Origin: Acidobacteriota bacterium
Lineage (GTDB): Bacteria; Acidobacteriota; Vicinamibacteria; Vicinamibacterales; CAVVIG01
Assembly (NCBI GenBank): GCA_016195265.1
Contig: JACPZW010000038.1
Coordinates: 1 to 42,257, forward strand
Direction of reading: 5' to 3'
Length of the DNA stretch: 42,257 nucleotides
The position numbers were made by a program, and so were the translations under genes. The stretch's first letter is position 1, and every line of letters begins with the position of its first letter. This document shows, piece by piece, positions 1-10,596 of this stretch. The notes under the pieces were generated by a model, which saw only the letters and a list, made by a program, of their open reading frames with translations, made no database searches and had not been told where the DNA came from.

Positions 1-959
1 CGGCGAAGGGCATGCGGCGGCTGCTGTTCGACGTGCGGCGCAATCCGGGCGGCCCGCTCGACCAGGCCATCAAGGTCGCCAACGAGTTCCTGCCGCGCGG
101 CAACATGATCGTCAAGACGCGCGGGCGGATTCCGAATTCGGATGCCGACTATCGTGCAAGCGAAGAGAGCGAATTCACCGACATGCCGATCGTGATGCTC
201 GCCAACCGCGACAGCGCGAGCGCCGCGGAAATCGTCACGGGCGCGCTGCAGGATCACGACCGCGCGTACATCGTCGGCGAAACCACGTTCGGCAAGGCGC
301 TCGTCCAGTCCGTGTACAAGATCAGCGGCGCCGCCGGCCTCGCGCTGACCACGGCGCACTACTACACGCCGAGCGGACGGCTGATTCAGCGCCCGTGGGA
401 CGCGACGTTCGACGAGTACCTCAGCTACTCGCTGAAGGACCAGAACGCCGATCGCCAGCACAATCCGAGCGATCTGAAACACACCGACGCCGGGCGGCCG
501 GTGTACAGCGGCGGCGGCATCGAGCCGGACAAGCGCGTCGCCGGCCCGATTGAAGGATTCGATCCCGGCCGCTTCGGCCGCATGCTCTACAACCGCGGCG
601 AGTTCGAGAACTACGCCCAGAAGTACGCGGCGGAGGGCGACACCCGTCTGACGCAGAAAGCGACCGGGCGCAAGCTCGTCGCGGCCAACTTCATCGTGGA
701 CGATGCGATGGTCGCGGATTTTCGCGAGCACTTGAAGACGAGCCGCGTCCGCATGGACGACGAAGGCTTCCAGAAGGACCTCGCTTTCATCAGGGCGATG
801 ATTCGCTTCCGGATTGACGAAGTCGTGTTCGGGATGGCCGACGCGCGCCGCCATATCATCGGCGTCGATCCCCAGGCGCAGGCCGCCCTGGGGCTCTTCG
901 GCGAGGCCCAGAAGCTGACCGAGCTGAGCAAGGGCTCGAAGGTCAAGGCCGACCACTAG
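1..959 (+). CDS. S41 family C-terminal processing peptidase, 3' part
   Basis: Only the end of the gene is present; the frame is open to the left edge (codons from base 3), so the signal peptide and PDZ domain lie outside. The visible part starts inside the S41 core at RRNPGG, a hallmark of the family. The segment DSASAAEIVTGAL carries the presumed nucleophilic Ser (before AAE) and GETTFGKALVQS carries the general-base Lys. SGRLIQRP and GGGIEPDK are also typical of CtpA-like proteases. The family cleaves exported proteins near their C-termini in the periplasm. About 150 residues of a helical tail follow the core. The stop TAG lies in a small palindrome (CCACTAG/CTAGTGG). The next gene, smc, is 279 bases downstream on the same strand. 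The family is sure; the substrate is unknown. Confidence 0.9.
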   Translation, partial: AKGMRRLLFDVRRNPGGPLDQAIKVANEFLPRGNMIVKTRGRIPNSDADYRASEESEFTDMPIVMLANRDSASAAEIVTGALQDHDRAYIVGETTFGKALVQSVYKISGAAGLALTTAHYYTPSGRLIQRPWDATFDEYLSYSLKDQNADRQHNPSDLKHTDAGRPVYSGGGIEPDKRVAGPIEGFDPGRFGRMLYNRGEFENYAQKYAAEGDTRLTQKATGRKLVAANFIVDDAMVADFREHLKTSRVRMDDEGFQKDLAFIRAMIRFRIDEVVFGMADARRHIIGVDPQAQAALGLFGEAQKLTELSKGSKVKADH

Positions 960-970
960 AACCACCACAA

Positions 971-1006
971 CTAGTGGCGGCAGTTTACGCTTGCCGCTAC
1001 CACTAG
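971..1006 (+). other. Hairpin after the S41 peptidase gene
   Basis: CTAGTGGCGGCA (971-982) pairs with TGCCGCTACCACTAG (992-1006), with a 3-nt bulge and a 9-nt loop. It lies 12 bases after the peptidase stop codon. There is no T-tract, so it is not a classical intrinsic terminator; it could be an RNA 3' end stabiliser. Confidence 0.5.
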
Positions 1007-1030
1007 GCCTTGGTACACTGACGACCGTTT

Positions 1031-1076
1031 GCGGTCCCGGGGCCGTCTTCCGCGGATGGAAGACGAAGTGGACCGC
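1031..1076 (+). other. Nested hairpin in the S41-smc intergenic region
   Basis: The inner stem GTCTTCC/GGAAGAC (1045-1051 and 1058-1064, loop 6 nt) sits inside an outer stem GCGGTCC/GGACCGC (1031-1037 and 1070-1076). No T-tract follows. It could be a structured leader or a degraded REP element; the function is unknown. Confidence 0.45.
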
Positions 1077-1127
1077 CCAACATTCGGGTCGAATTGTCAG
1101 GTCGCATCCCAGCCAACCCACGCGATC

Positions 1128-1226
1128 ATTGCGGATTGAGGATTGCGGATTGCGGATTGAGAAGAGTGGACGGGTGCTGTACGGAATTCCCGCCCAATCC
1201 GCAATCCGCACTCCTCAATCCGCAAT
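1128..1226. repeat. Short-word inverted repeat (word GCGGATT) before smc
   Basis: The left arm at 1128-1160 consists of GCGGATT/GAGGATT words. The right arm at 1194-1226 is its reverse complement with only two mismatches in 33 positions, separated by 33 bases. The right arm ends 2 bases before the smc Shine-Dalgarno sequence, so transcription of smc would put a long stem in its leader. The remaining intergenic bases (1007-1127) hold only the nested hairpin. Confidence 0.9.
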
Positions 1227-1238
1227 TTAGGGAGTCTC

Positions 1239-4200
1239 ATGCATCTCGAACGGATTGAGATTAACGGCTTCAAATCGTTTTCCGACCGCTCGGAGCTCGC
1301 CTTCGACAAGGGCGTGACGGCGATTGTCGGCCCTAACGGGTGCGGCAAGAGCAACGTCGCCGACGCCATCACGTGGGTAATGGGCGAACAAAGCGCCAAG
1401 AGCCTGCGCGGCGAGCGGATGGAAGACGTCATCTGCAACGGCAGCGACGCGCGCAAGCCGAGCGCGGCCGCGGAAGTCCGGCTGCGTTTCAGCGGGTTCT
1501 TGAAGACCATCAGCGGACCCGCGTTCCCGGAGCAGGCGGCCGATCACGCCGACGGCCACGATCACAACGGCAACGGGCACGACGGGAACGGCCACGGGAA
1601 CGGTAATGGACACGGCCACGGGAACGGCAACGGGAATGGCAACGGCCACGGTCACCTCGCGCACGCGGAAGACGCCGGCGCCGGCAACGGTCGCGACCTG
1701 ATTCCCGTCGTCTCCGGGCTGACGCGGGCCGAAGCGGAAGTCATCATCCAGTCGGTCGCGCGCGAAGTCGAAGTGACGCGGCGCCTGTACCGGTCCGGCG
1801 AGAGCGAGTACCTCATCGACGGGCAGACCTGCCGCCTTCGCGACGTCCACGACCTGCTGATGGACACGGGGCTGGGCGCGAAGGCGTACGCGATCATCGA
1901 GCAGGGCAAGATCGGGATGATCCTCAGCTCGCGCCCGACCGACCGGCGCCAGCTGATCGAAGAAGCCGCCGGTGTGACGAAGTACAAGGCCCGCCGTCGC
2001 GCGGCTGAACTGAAGCTCGAAGCGGCCCGGCAGAACCTGCTCCGCATCGACGACATCGTCTTCGAGGTGGAGAAGCAGCGCGGCACCCTGAAGCGGCAGG
2101 CGTCGAAGGCGCGCCGGTATCAGAAGCTGCGCGACGAGCTGCACCGCTGGGAGAAGGTCCTCTTCGCCAGGAAGTACCGCCAGCTCGCGGAGACCATCGA
2201 GTCGGCGCGGGCGCGGTTGAGCGACGCACGCGAGCGGGAATCCGCCGCCGCGGCGCGCGTCGCCGAGGTCGAATCGGACCTCGGGCGCCTGCGCATCGAA
2301 CTGGTGGAATCCGAATCGTCCGCGACGTCCACGCGCAAAGCGGCGCACGCGCTCGAGCTCGGCATCAACCGCCAGCAGCAGCAGATCGCGTTCGATCGCG
2401 AGCAGATTCAGACCCTCGAGGCCCGGACGACTTCCGTCGCCGCCGAGCTGGAGGCGCTCGAATCGCGGCGCGAGCCCGCGCGGCTGGCGCTGGCCGCGAA
2501 AGAGCAGGCCACACTTTCTGCCAACGCCGAGCGCGATCGCGCCGCCGCGGCGCTCGCGTCAGAATCCGAGGCGTACGAGACCGCACACCGCGAGATCGAA
2601 GGGCTCGAGGCCGACGTCGAGGCCGCGCGCAGCGAGGTGTTTTCCGCAATCAATTCCGCGACGGCGCTGCGTCACGCGCTCGAGCACGCCGCAACCGCCC
2701 GCGACAAGGTCGCCGAAACGATTTCGAAGCTCGACGTCGAGGACAACGACGCCAGAATCGAGTCGGACCGCGCCACGGCCGAGCGGAGGTCAGCGGCAGA
2801 CGGCCTGAAGCGCACGCAGGACGCCATCGAAGCCACGCGTATCGCGCGCGCGGCCCGGGAGTCGGAGCTGGCGAGCGCGCGCATCGAGCACGACTGGCGC
2901 AGCCGCGCGGTGCGGGCGCGCGAGCAGGAGCTGGCCGGCCTCGAGGCGCGGCTCGCGTCGTTCGAGGAACTGGACGCGGCGCGCGCCGGCTACGGCGACG
3001 CGGCCCGCGCCGTGCTCGTGCAGGCCAACGGCAAGGTCAACCAGCAGGGCGCGATTGCGGACTACCTCGAGGTCGAGAGCGGGTACGAGCGCGCCGTCGA
3101 AGCCTGCCTCGGCGATCTGCTGCAGCACGTCGTCGTCGAGCGTCCCGAGCACGCCGCCGCAGGATTCCAGCTGGTGCGCGACGCCGGCGCAGGGCGCTGT
3201 GGCTTTCTGATCACTTCTTCAGCCACCAGCCACCAGCCACCAGCCACCGATCTTCAGGCAGCCACCAGTCACCAGCCACCTGACGTCGTGGCGCTGTCGT
3301 CCGTCGTCCGGGTGAACGGGCCGTTTGCCGGCGCGATCGCGCAGGTGCTCGGCGAGGCGTGGATCGCGCGCACGTACGAGTCGGCGGCCGGGGTCAGCGG
3401 CACGACGCCGCTCGCGGTGGCGACGGTCGACGGCGATCTCTTCCGCGGACCGCAGCTCGTCTCGGGCGGCGGGCGCGCCGGGGCGCGCGGCCTCCTGGAA
3501 ACGAAGCGCGAGATCAAGGACCTGCGCGATCGCATCGCGGCCGAGCGCGAGACGCTCGCGCGCCTGACCCAGGAGACGGATGCGCTCGACAGCACGATCG
3601 CCCATGCGTCGAACGCCGTCGGCGCGCTGCACGCGGAGCATCACCGGCTGGAGAAGGCGATCGTCGGCTACGAGGCGCAGCTGCAGCACGCCACGGACGA
3701 AGCGACGCGCCTCGCCCAGAAGTCAGAGCAGCTCGCGCGCGAACGGCGCCAGGCCGAAGAGGAGCGCGACACGCTCGATCGGCGGCAGGAAGAAGCGCGC
3801 GCGTCCATCACGCGTTTGGAAGAAGCGCAGCGGCTGGCGGACGAGCGCCTGACCGCGGCGCAGCGTCGCCTGTTCGAAGCCCGCGAAGGGGCAGAGGACC
3901 TGAGCCGCCGTGCGGCGGATGCGGGCGCGGCGCATGCCGCCCTCGTCGAGCGCGCGGGCGCCCTCGCCGCAGAAGTGCAGCGCCTCCAGGAAGCGGGCGC
4001 CGATCTGGATCAGCGCGCGGCCGCGCTCGGCCGCGAGTTGGACGAGACGCGTCGCCAGGTCGAGGAACTCAAGACCGCGATCGTGTCCGGCGAAGCGCAG
4101 CTCGACGTCGACGTCGTCGAGCTCGATCGCCTGCGCAAGAACGTGATGGCGGCCGAGGAGATCGTCGCGTCCCTCCGCACCCGGACCGACGAGCTCGACG

Positions 4201-5153
4201 CGACCATCAAGGGCGCGCGCCAGGCGCTCGACGCGATCCGTGCCGTCGTGTCGGAGCTGGACGTCGCGCGCGCCACGGCCGAAGCCGACCTGTCGCATCT
4301 GGCCTACACCTGCGAGGATGCCGTCCACGCCACGCTCGACGAAGTGGTCGTCGAAGTGGAGCAGCTCGAGAAGGACGGACAGGCGACGCCCGACGCGAGC
4401 GTCATCTGCGCCGATGAGCCCGATGATGCGAGCGACGAGGACGGGAGTGTCCGGCTGCAGCCGGACCTGACGACGCCGGGGGCGGCCGTGGCCGCGGCCG
4501 AGCAGCGCGCGTTGAGCGCGGAAGAGGCGATTGCCACGCTGCGCGGGAAGATCGACCGGCTCGGCCCAGTCAACATGATGGCCATCGAGCAGTTCGACGA
4601 GCTCGAAACGCGCCATGCGTTCCTGACGACGCAGCGCAAGGATCTGAACGAATCGATCGCGCAGACCACCGAGGCCATCGCGCGCATCGACGAGACCACG
4701 CGCCAGCGCTTCAACGAGGCGTTTGTGGCGATCAACCGCAACTTCCAGGAGGTCTTCAGCACGCTCTTCGGCGGCGGCCGGGCGGGCCTGACGCTGCTCG
4801 ACGAGAACGATCCGCTCGAGAGCGGCATCGAGATCATCGCGCAGCCGCCGGGCAAGCGCCTCCAGAGCGTCCAGCTGCTGTCGGGCGGCGAGAAGGCGCT
4901 GACCGCCATCTCGCTGATGTTCGGCATGTTCAAGTTCAAGCCGAGCCCGTTCTGCCTGCTGGACGAGATCGACGCGCCGCTCGACGATGCCAACATCGGC
5001 CGGTTCGTCGAGATGCTGCGCGGCATGCAACAGCACACGCAGTTCATCGTCATCACGCACAACCGGAAGACCATGGAGATCGCCGACCGGCTCTACGGGA
5101 TCACGATGGAGGAGCCGGGCGTGTCGAAATTGATCTCCGTCCAGTTGAACTGA
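1239..5153 (+). CDS. smc: Chromosome segregation protein SMC
   Basis: The 1304-residue protein has the full SMC layout: Walker A GPNGCGKS at residues 31-38, a long coiled coil, a hinge near residues 600-740, a second coiled coil, the signature LLSGGEKALTA and the Walker B stretch FCLLDEIDAPLDDAN. SMC compacts and resolves the chromosome as an ATPase dimer with ScpA and ScpB. The ATG is preceded by AGGGAG. Three insertions lengthen it beyond the usual roughly 1190 residues. One is a His/Gly/Asn-rich stretch at residues 102-140 in the N-terminal head, between the VRLRF strand and TRRLYRSGESEYLI. The second is a repeat-derived linker (TSHQPPA-like) in the hinge at about 661-682. The third is a REP-derived peptide, VRLQPDL, in the C-terminal coiled coil at about 1070. 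All stay in frame and the catalytic motifs are intact. Confidence 0.97.
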   Translation: MHLERIEINGFKSFSDRSELAFDKGVTAIVGPNGCGKSNVADAITWVMGEQSAKSLRGERMEDVICNGSDARKPSAAAEVRLRFSGFLKTISGPAFPEQAADHADGHDHNGNGHDGNGHGNGNGHGHGNGNGNGNGHGHLAHAEDAGAGNGRDLIPVVSGLTRAEAEVIIQSVAREVEVTRRLYRSGESEYLIDGQTCRLRDVHDLLMDTGLGAKAYAIIEQGKIGMILSSRPTDRRQLIEEAAGVTKYKARRRAAELKLEAARQNLLRIDDIVFEVEKQRGTLKRQASKARRYQKLRDELHRWEKVLFARKYRQLAETIESARARLSDARERESAAAARVAEVESDLGRLRIELVESESSATSTRKAAHALELGINRQQQQIAFDREQIQTLEARTTSVAAELEALESRREPARLALAAKEQATLSANAERDRAAAALASESEAYETAHREIEGLEADVEAARSEVFSAINSATALRHALEHAATARDKVAETISKLDVEDNDARIESDRATAERRSAADGLKRTQDAIEATRIARAARESELASARIEHDWRSRAVRAREQELAGLEARLASFEELDAARAGYGDAARAVLVQANGKVNQQGAIADYLEVESGYERAVEACLGDLLQHVVVERPEHAAAGFQLVRDAGAGRCGFLITSSATSHQPPATDLQAATSHQPPDVVALSSVVRVNGPFAGAIAQVLGEAWIARTYESAAGVSGTTPLAVATVDGDLFRGPQLVSGGGRAGARGLLETKREIKDLRDRIAAERETLARLTQETDALDSTIAHASNAVGALHAEHHRLEKAIVGYEAQLQHATDEATRLAQKSEQLARERRQAEEERDTLDRRQEEARASITRLEEAQRLADERLTAAQRRLFEAREGAEDLSRRAADAGAAHAALVERAGALAAEVQRLQEAGADLDQRAAALGRELDETRRQVEELKTAIVSGEAQLDVDVVELDRLRKNVMAAEEIVASLRTRTDELDATIKGARQALDAIRAVVSELDVARATAEADLSHLAYTCEDAVHATLDEVVVEVEQLEKDGQATPDASVICADEPDDASDEDGSVRLQPDLTTPGAAVAAAEQRALSAEEAIATLRGKIDRLGPVNMMAIEQFDELETRHAFLTTQRKDLNESIAQTTEAIARIDETTRQRFNEAFVAINRNFQEVFSTLFGGGRAGLTLLDENDPLESGIEIIAQPPGKRLQSVQLLSGGEKALTAISLMFGMFKFKPSPFCLLDEIDAPLDDANIGRFVEMLRGMQQHTQFIVITHNRKTMEIADRLYGITMEEPGVSKLISVQLN
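1542..1658 (+). repeat. Low-complexity GGNAAY/GGNCAY tract in smc
   Basis: Bases encode a run of Gly alternating with Asn and His (about residues 102-140). The 6-nt unit is imperfect and mostly varies at third positions, which suggests selection on the peptide rather than recent slippage alone. Confidence 0.85.
3221..3282 (+). repeat. Short-word repeat (AGCCACC) inside smc
   Basis: The word AGCCACC is repeated about seven times in two clusters. It is read in frame as Ser/His/Gln/Pro-rich peptide within the SMC hinge. The same word occurs around 19410-19438 and its complement around 26190-26214. Confidence 0.85.
4447..4466 (+). repeat. REP-like palindrome (GTGTCCGGC family) inside smc
   Basis: GTCCGGC-tgca-GCCGGAC stem read in frame as VRLQPDL. 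It has the same core as the elements at 17908, 31933 and 34586. Confidence 0.75.
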
Positions 5154-5197
5154 GCCATCCAGCGGGCCGTATGTACTGCCCAGGAGGACACGTGTCC

Positions 5198-6040
5198 ATG
5201 ACCTGGCATCTTCGCCGTTCACGGATTCTCGGCGCCGTTCGCGCAGGAGCGATGGCGATCCCCCTCGCGGTCGCGCTGGCGGGCTGCGACATGTCGCTCG
5301 GCAACCTGAGCGAGCGCGCCACGGACGAATGGACCCACACGTATCCGCTCAAGGCCGGCGGTGAAGTGCACATCGCGAACACGAACGGGCGCGTGGACAT
5401 CGAGGGCGTGGACGGCTCGACCGTCGAGGTCCACGCCGAGCGGATCGCCAAAGGCTCGACCGAGGCCGCCGCGCGCGAGCTGCTGCCGCGGATTGTGATT
5501 AAGGAAGACGCGACGCCGGATCGCGTGTCCGTCGAGACCGAGAAGATGAGCGGCATCATGATCGGTGCGTCCAGCGAGGTCCGGTTTCACGTCAGGGCGC
5601 CTCGTAACGCCGTCTTCACCATCACCAACACCAACGGTCTGATTTCGCTCAAGGACGTCAGCGGCAAGGTGAGCGCCCACACGACCAACGGCGGCGTGCG
5701 CGGCAGCGGGCTCAGCGGCGGCGTGGACGCCCGCACGACCAACGGCGGCGTCGTCATCGATCTCGCATCGGTCGGCCCAGACAAGATCTACCTGGGCACG
5801 GTCAACGGCGGCGTGACACTCGGCCTGCCGGAGACCGCGAAGGCCGACGTTCTCGCGACGTGCACCAACGGCGGCATCAACGTGTCGGGCCTCAAGATGG
5901 AAGTGAGCGAGCAGTCGCGCCGCAGGATCGAAGGCAAGATGAACGGCGGTGGCACGTCGATCGAGCTGTCGACGGTCAACGGTGGCGTCCGTCTGCGCCC
6001 CCGCAGCACCGCTGGGCAGGACGCGACACACGAACCCTGA
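5198..6040 (+). CDS. DUF4097-type beta-repeat lipoprotein
   Basis: The 280-residue protein has a basic N-terminus, a hydrophobic segment and a lipobox, VALAGC (Cys about residue 30), so it should be a lipid-anchored envelope protein. The rest carries repeated TNGGV/NTNG turns (TTNGGV, TVNGGV, CTNGGI) spaced about 17-25 residues, typical of the DUF4097 putative-adhesin beta-helix. The role is unknown; relatives are often linked to envelope or anti-sigma systems. The ATG at 5198 follows AGGAGG by 10 bases; a GTG at 5192 (4 bases away) and an ATG at 5171 are in-frame alternatives. It lies 44 bases after smc and is probably cotranscribed. Confidence 0.8.
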   Translation: MTWHLRRSRILGAVRAGAMAIPLAVALAGCDMSLGNLSERATDEWTHTYPLKAGGEVHIANTNGRVDIEGVDGSTVEVHAERIAKGSTEAAARELLPRIVIKEDATPDRVSVETEKMSGIMIGASSEVRFHVRAPRNAVFTITNTNGLISLKDVSGKVSAHTTNGGVRGSGLSGGVDARTTNGGVVIDLASVGPDKIYLGTVNGGVTLGLPETAKADVLATCTNGGINVSGLKMEVSEQSRRRIEGKMNGGGTSIELSTVNGGVRLRPRSTAGQDATHEP

Positions 6041-6068
6041 ACCCTGAGCCCGGTACCCTGAACCCTTC
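6031..6068 (+). repeat. Short-word repeat (AACCCTG) between the lipoprotein and protease genes
   Basis: The word AACCCTG or a close variant is repeated about four times, spanning the lipoprotein stop codon and the space before the next start. No inverted arm is visible and no Shine-Dalgarno sequence is left. Confidence 0.75.
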
Positions 6069-7190
6069 TTGAACGAGGACAAAGCCACTCGATACCACCG
6101 GCAGAAGAGACGGGCCGGCGTCGGCTCGTTCCTGTGGACCGTGCTGCTGCTCGCCGGCCTGCTGGCGACCGGGTTCAGCACGACGCTCCGGATCGCGGCG
6201 GAATCCATCGCCGGCCGCGTTGCTCCGCCATCGCTGTTCTCCGGCGCCACCGTCCTGTGTTACGTCGCGCTCCTCACGCTCATCCACGAACTCGGCAGCC
6301 TGCCCATCGGCTTCTACAGCGGATTCTTCCTCGAACGCCGCTACGCGTTGACGACGCAGTCACTCGGCGGCTGGATCGCCGATCAACTGAAGGCCCTGGC
6401 GATCGGTCTGGTTCTGGGCGGCGCGGGCGCGGGCGCGGTCTACCGGCTGATTCGCGTTTCGCCCGGGTGGTGGTGGCTGGAAGCCGGTGTCCTGTTCGCG
6501 CTCGTGATCGTCGGGTTGACCAACCTCGCGCCCGTCGTGTTCCTGCCGATGTTCTACGCGGTGAAGCCGCTCGATCGCGAGGCGCTGCGCGCCCGGCTGC
6601 TGGCGCTGGCGGATCGCGCCGGCGCGCGCGTGCTCGACGCGTACGAATGGGGCCTCGGCGGCAAGACGAAGAAAGCGAACGCGGCGCTGGCCGGCCTTGG
6701 CGGCACCCGGCGCATTCTCGTGTCAGACACGATGCTGGCCGAGTACTCCGACGATGAGATCGAGGTCGTGCTCGCGCACGAGCTTGCGCATCACGTGCAC
6801 GGGGACATCTGGAAGGGCATCGTCTTCGAGAGCGTGCTGCTGCTGGCCGGGTTCGATCTGGCGGCGCTCGTGCTCCGATCGCTGGCCGGTCCGCTCGGCC
6901 TGCGGGGCGTCGACGATGTGGCGGGCCTGCCGCTCCTGATGCTCGCGGCGGGGGGCGTGACGCTCGTCATGCTGCCGGTGGCCCACGCCATGTCCCGTGC
7001 GTTCGAGCGGAGCGCGGATCGCTTCGCGCTCGATCTCACGCGCAACCCGGCGGCCTTCATTTCCGCGATGCGCCGGCTCGGCGCGCAGAACCTCGCGGAG
7101 GATCATCCGTCCAGGCTCGTGCAGTGGCTGTTCTACAGCCATCCGCCCGTGCGCGAGCGCATCGCCGCCGCGCAAGCGTTCAAGGCCTGA
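6069..7190 (+). CDS. M48 family (Ste24/CAAX protease-like) membrane metalloprotease
   Basis: The 373-residue protein has about five hydrophobic segments (around 21-45, 60-80, 105-125, 138-162 and 255-305). The zinc site is HELAHH, with His237, Glu238 and His241, and the third ligand is Glu314 in FERSADRFALD. The fold and the SLGGWIADQLK region match the CAAX prenyl protease 1 type of M48. In bacteria these proteins degrade or trim membrane proteins; the substrate is unknown. The start is uncertain: TTG at 6069 is the only early start in frame and there is no clear Shine-Dalgarno sequence, because a short-word repeat fills the preceding bases. It ends tail-to-tail with the next gene, with no gap. 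Confidence 0.88.
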   Translation: MNEDKATRYHRQKRRAGVGSFLWTVLLLAGLLATGFSTTLRIAAESIAGRVAPPSLFSGATVLCYVALLTLIHELGSLPIGFYSGFFLERRYALTTQSLGGWIADQLKALAIGLVLGGAGAGAVYRLIRVSPGWWWLEAGVLFALVIVGLTNLAPVVFLPMFYAVKPLDREALRARLLALADRAGARVLDAYEWGLGGKTKKANAALAGLGGTRRILVSDTMLAEYSDDEIEVVLAHELAHHVHGDIWKGIVFESVLLLAGFDLAALVLRSLAGPLGLRGVDDVAGLPLLMLAAGGVTLVMLPVAHAMSRAFERSADRFALDLTRNPAAFISAMRRLGAQNLAEDHPSRLVQWLFYSHPPVRERIAAAQAFKA

Positions 7191-7436
7191 TCAGCGATCG
7201 CCTGCGTCCCTGGGCTTGCGAATCTCGGCCCAGTGATGCACGACGTGCTGCTGCTCCCACGCGGTGAGCACGGCGTAGAGCACCGTATTCACGGCGAGAT
7301 GGCGCTCGCGCCGCTTCAGAAACGCGGCGGCGTTGTAGAGCCCCATCACGACGGCCAGTCCCAGCGCCGCGGCGTGCACGCCCAGCTTGAGCTCTTCGCT
7401 CGTGCCCTTGTCGAGGATCTCGATGTCCATCGTCAT
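7191..7436 (-). CDS. Small membrane protein, unknown function
   Basis: About 81 residues with one hydrophobic segment (LGVHAAALGLAVVMGLYNAAAFL), followed by a basic stretch and EQQHVVHHW, which could bind a metal. No family was recognised. ATG at 7436 is chosen over a GTG at 7466 because the extra residues look unlike coding sequence; neither has a good Shine-Dalgarno site. It abuts the M48 gene tail-to-tail and lies downstream of the cupredoxin gene on the same strand. Confidence 0.6.
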   Translation of the reverse strand: MTMDIEILDKGTSEELKLGVHAAALGLAVVMGLYNAAAFLKRRERHLAVNTVLYAVLTAWEQQHVVHHWAEIRKPRDAGDR

Positions 7437-7606
7437 GACGTCCGTGGACTGCAACCACCGTTCCACCGGCGCACACCGGATTTGCGTGCATTTCCCGCGT
7501 ACTCGCGGGTGTGCCGGTGATCGGCGCGATCCGGCCGATGTAAGAACGCCACGGGCGGGCGTGGCTGGGCCGCGACTCAGGATCGTGATCGAGACGACGA
7601 ATCTGT

Positions 7607-7960
7607 CTATCGGCGAGGCCGGACGACGAGCTCGCCGCGCATCTGGCGGCAGCCGTCTTCGATCTGCAGATTGCAGTAGAAGGGAAACGTACCCGGGCGA
7701 TCGGCGCGGAACTCGAACGTGACCGGCTGGCCCGGACTCACACGCTTGGCGATGCGATACGCGTCGATCGTCATGCTGTGCGCGATGTCCGACGTCTGCA
7801 GATCGATCTTGACGAGGTCGTCCTGCGTCACTTCGATCCGGGGCGGATCAAACGTGTAACGCCGGGCCGTGACGGAGAAGGGCTTCGCGGCCGGGCCGGG
7901 ATCCTGCGCGGCCGCGACGGCGACCATCAGCGCGACGAAGAGGAGCGTGACCCGCCGCAT
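7607..7960 (-). CDS. Secreted cupredoxin-like protein
   Basis: The 117-residue protein has a signal peptide (MRRVTLLFVALMVAVAAAQ) and one beta-sandwich domain. HSMTID provides a His ligand near residue 61, and FYCNLQIEDGCRQMRG provides Cys, a second Cys and Met, as in blue-copper or CuA-like domains of COX2 and nitrous oxide reductase. The spacing between the two Cys (seven residues) is wider than the CuA loop, so a mononuclear copper site is also possible. It probably transfers electrons or copper in the periplasm. The gene lies after pnp on the same strand; the 140-base gap to the next gene (7467-7606) shows nothing clear. Confidence 0.75.
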   Translation of the reverse strand: MRRVTLLFVALMVAVAAAQDPGPAAKPFSVTARRYTFDPPRIEVTQDDLVKIDLQTSDIAHSMTIDAYRIAKRVSPGQPVTFEFRADRPGTFPFYCNLQIEDGCRQMRGELVVRPRR

Positions 7961-7981
7961 GCGCTGATTGTACGATGGAAC

Positions 7982-8036
7982 AGCCGTCAGCTCTCAGCGG
8001 CCGGCGTTCAGCCCTCAGCCCTTTAGCCCTCAGCCC

Positions 8037-8040
<4 letters not shown>
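7982..8040. repeat. Short-word repeat (CAGCCCT) at the end of pnp
   Basis: The words CAGCTCT, CAGCCCT and TAGCCCT are repeated about five times between the cupredoxin start and the pnp stop, overlapping the latter. Only one arm is present. Confidence 0.75.
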
Positions 8041-10145
<2,105 letters not shown>

Positions 10146-10240
10146 AAAGTTAAAAGTGAAAACGCAAAAGTTAGAAGGAAAGTTGAAAGTCCGATGGCCA
10201 AGACACTTCTGCCTTTTGCCTTCGTCCTTCTAACTTCATT
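10146..10240. repeat. Short-word inverted repeat (AAAGTTA/GAAGG) between rpsO and pnp
   Basis: Left arm with AAAAGT, AAAGTT and GAAGG words (10146-10188) and right arm with CTTTTGCC and CCTTCTAACTT words (10204-10236) are imperfect reverse complements. The element fills the whole gap between rpsO and pnp. Confidence 0.8.
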
Positions 10241-10505
10241 TTCTGATGTTCAGGCGCTTGATGAGATCCGCGTAGCGCTGCGAATCCTTGGTCTTGAGGT
10301 AGTCGAGCAGCCGGCGGCGGCGGCCGACGAGCATCAGCAAGCCGCGGCGCGAGTGATGATCCTTCGCGTGCGCCTTGAAGTGCTCGGTCAGGTAGTTGAT
10401 GCGCTCGCTGAGAATTGCGACTTGGACTTCAGGGGATCCGGTATCGCCGTCGTGGGTCTTGTAACTGCCAATCAGCTCGGTCTTGCGGTCTTTGGTGAGT
10501 GCCAC
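10236..10505 (-). CDS. rpsO: 30S ribosomal protein S15
   Basis: The 89-residue protein has the exact length of S15 and its landmarks: [36 protein letters not shown] and [11 protein letters not shown]. It binds the 16S rRNA three-way junction early in 30S assembly. The start is GTG, 9 bases after GGAGGAC on the - strand. It stands between truB and pnp as in most bacteria. Confidence 0.98.
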   Translation of the reverse strand: MALTKDRKTELIGSYKTHDGDTGSPEVQVAILSERINYLTEHFKAHAKDHHSRRGLLMLVGRRRRLLDYLKTKDSQRYADLIKRLNIRK

Positions 10506-10596
10506 CGGGTGTGTCCTCCACGAACGCCCCAGAACCCGTTATGGAACCGGATGCGCCGTATGCCGAAAGAATCGTTAGTCGAACAAGCTCAACATG

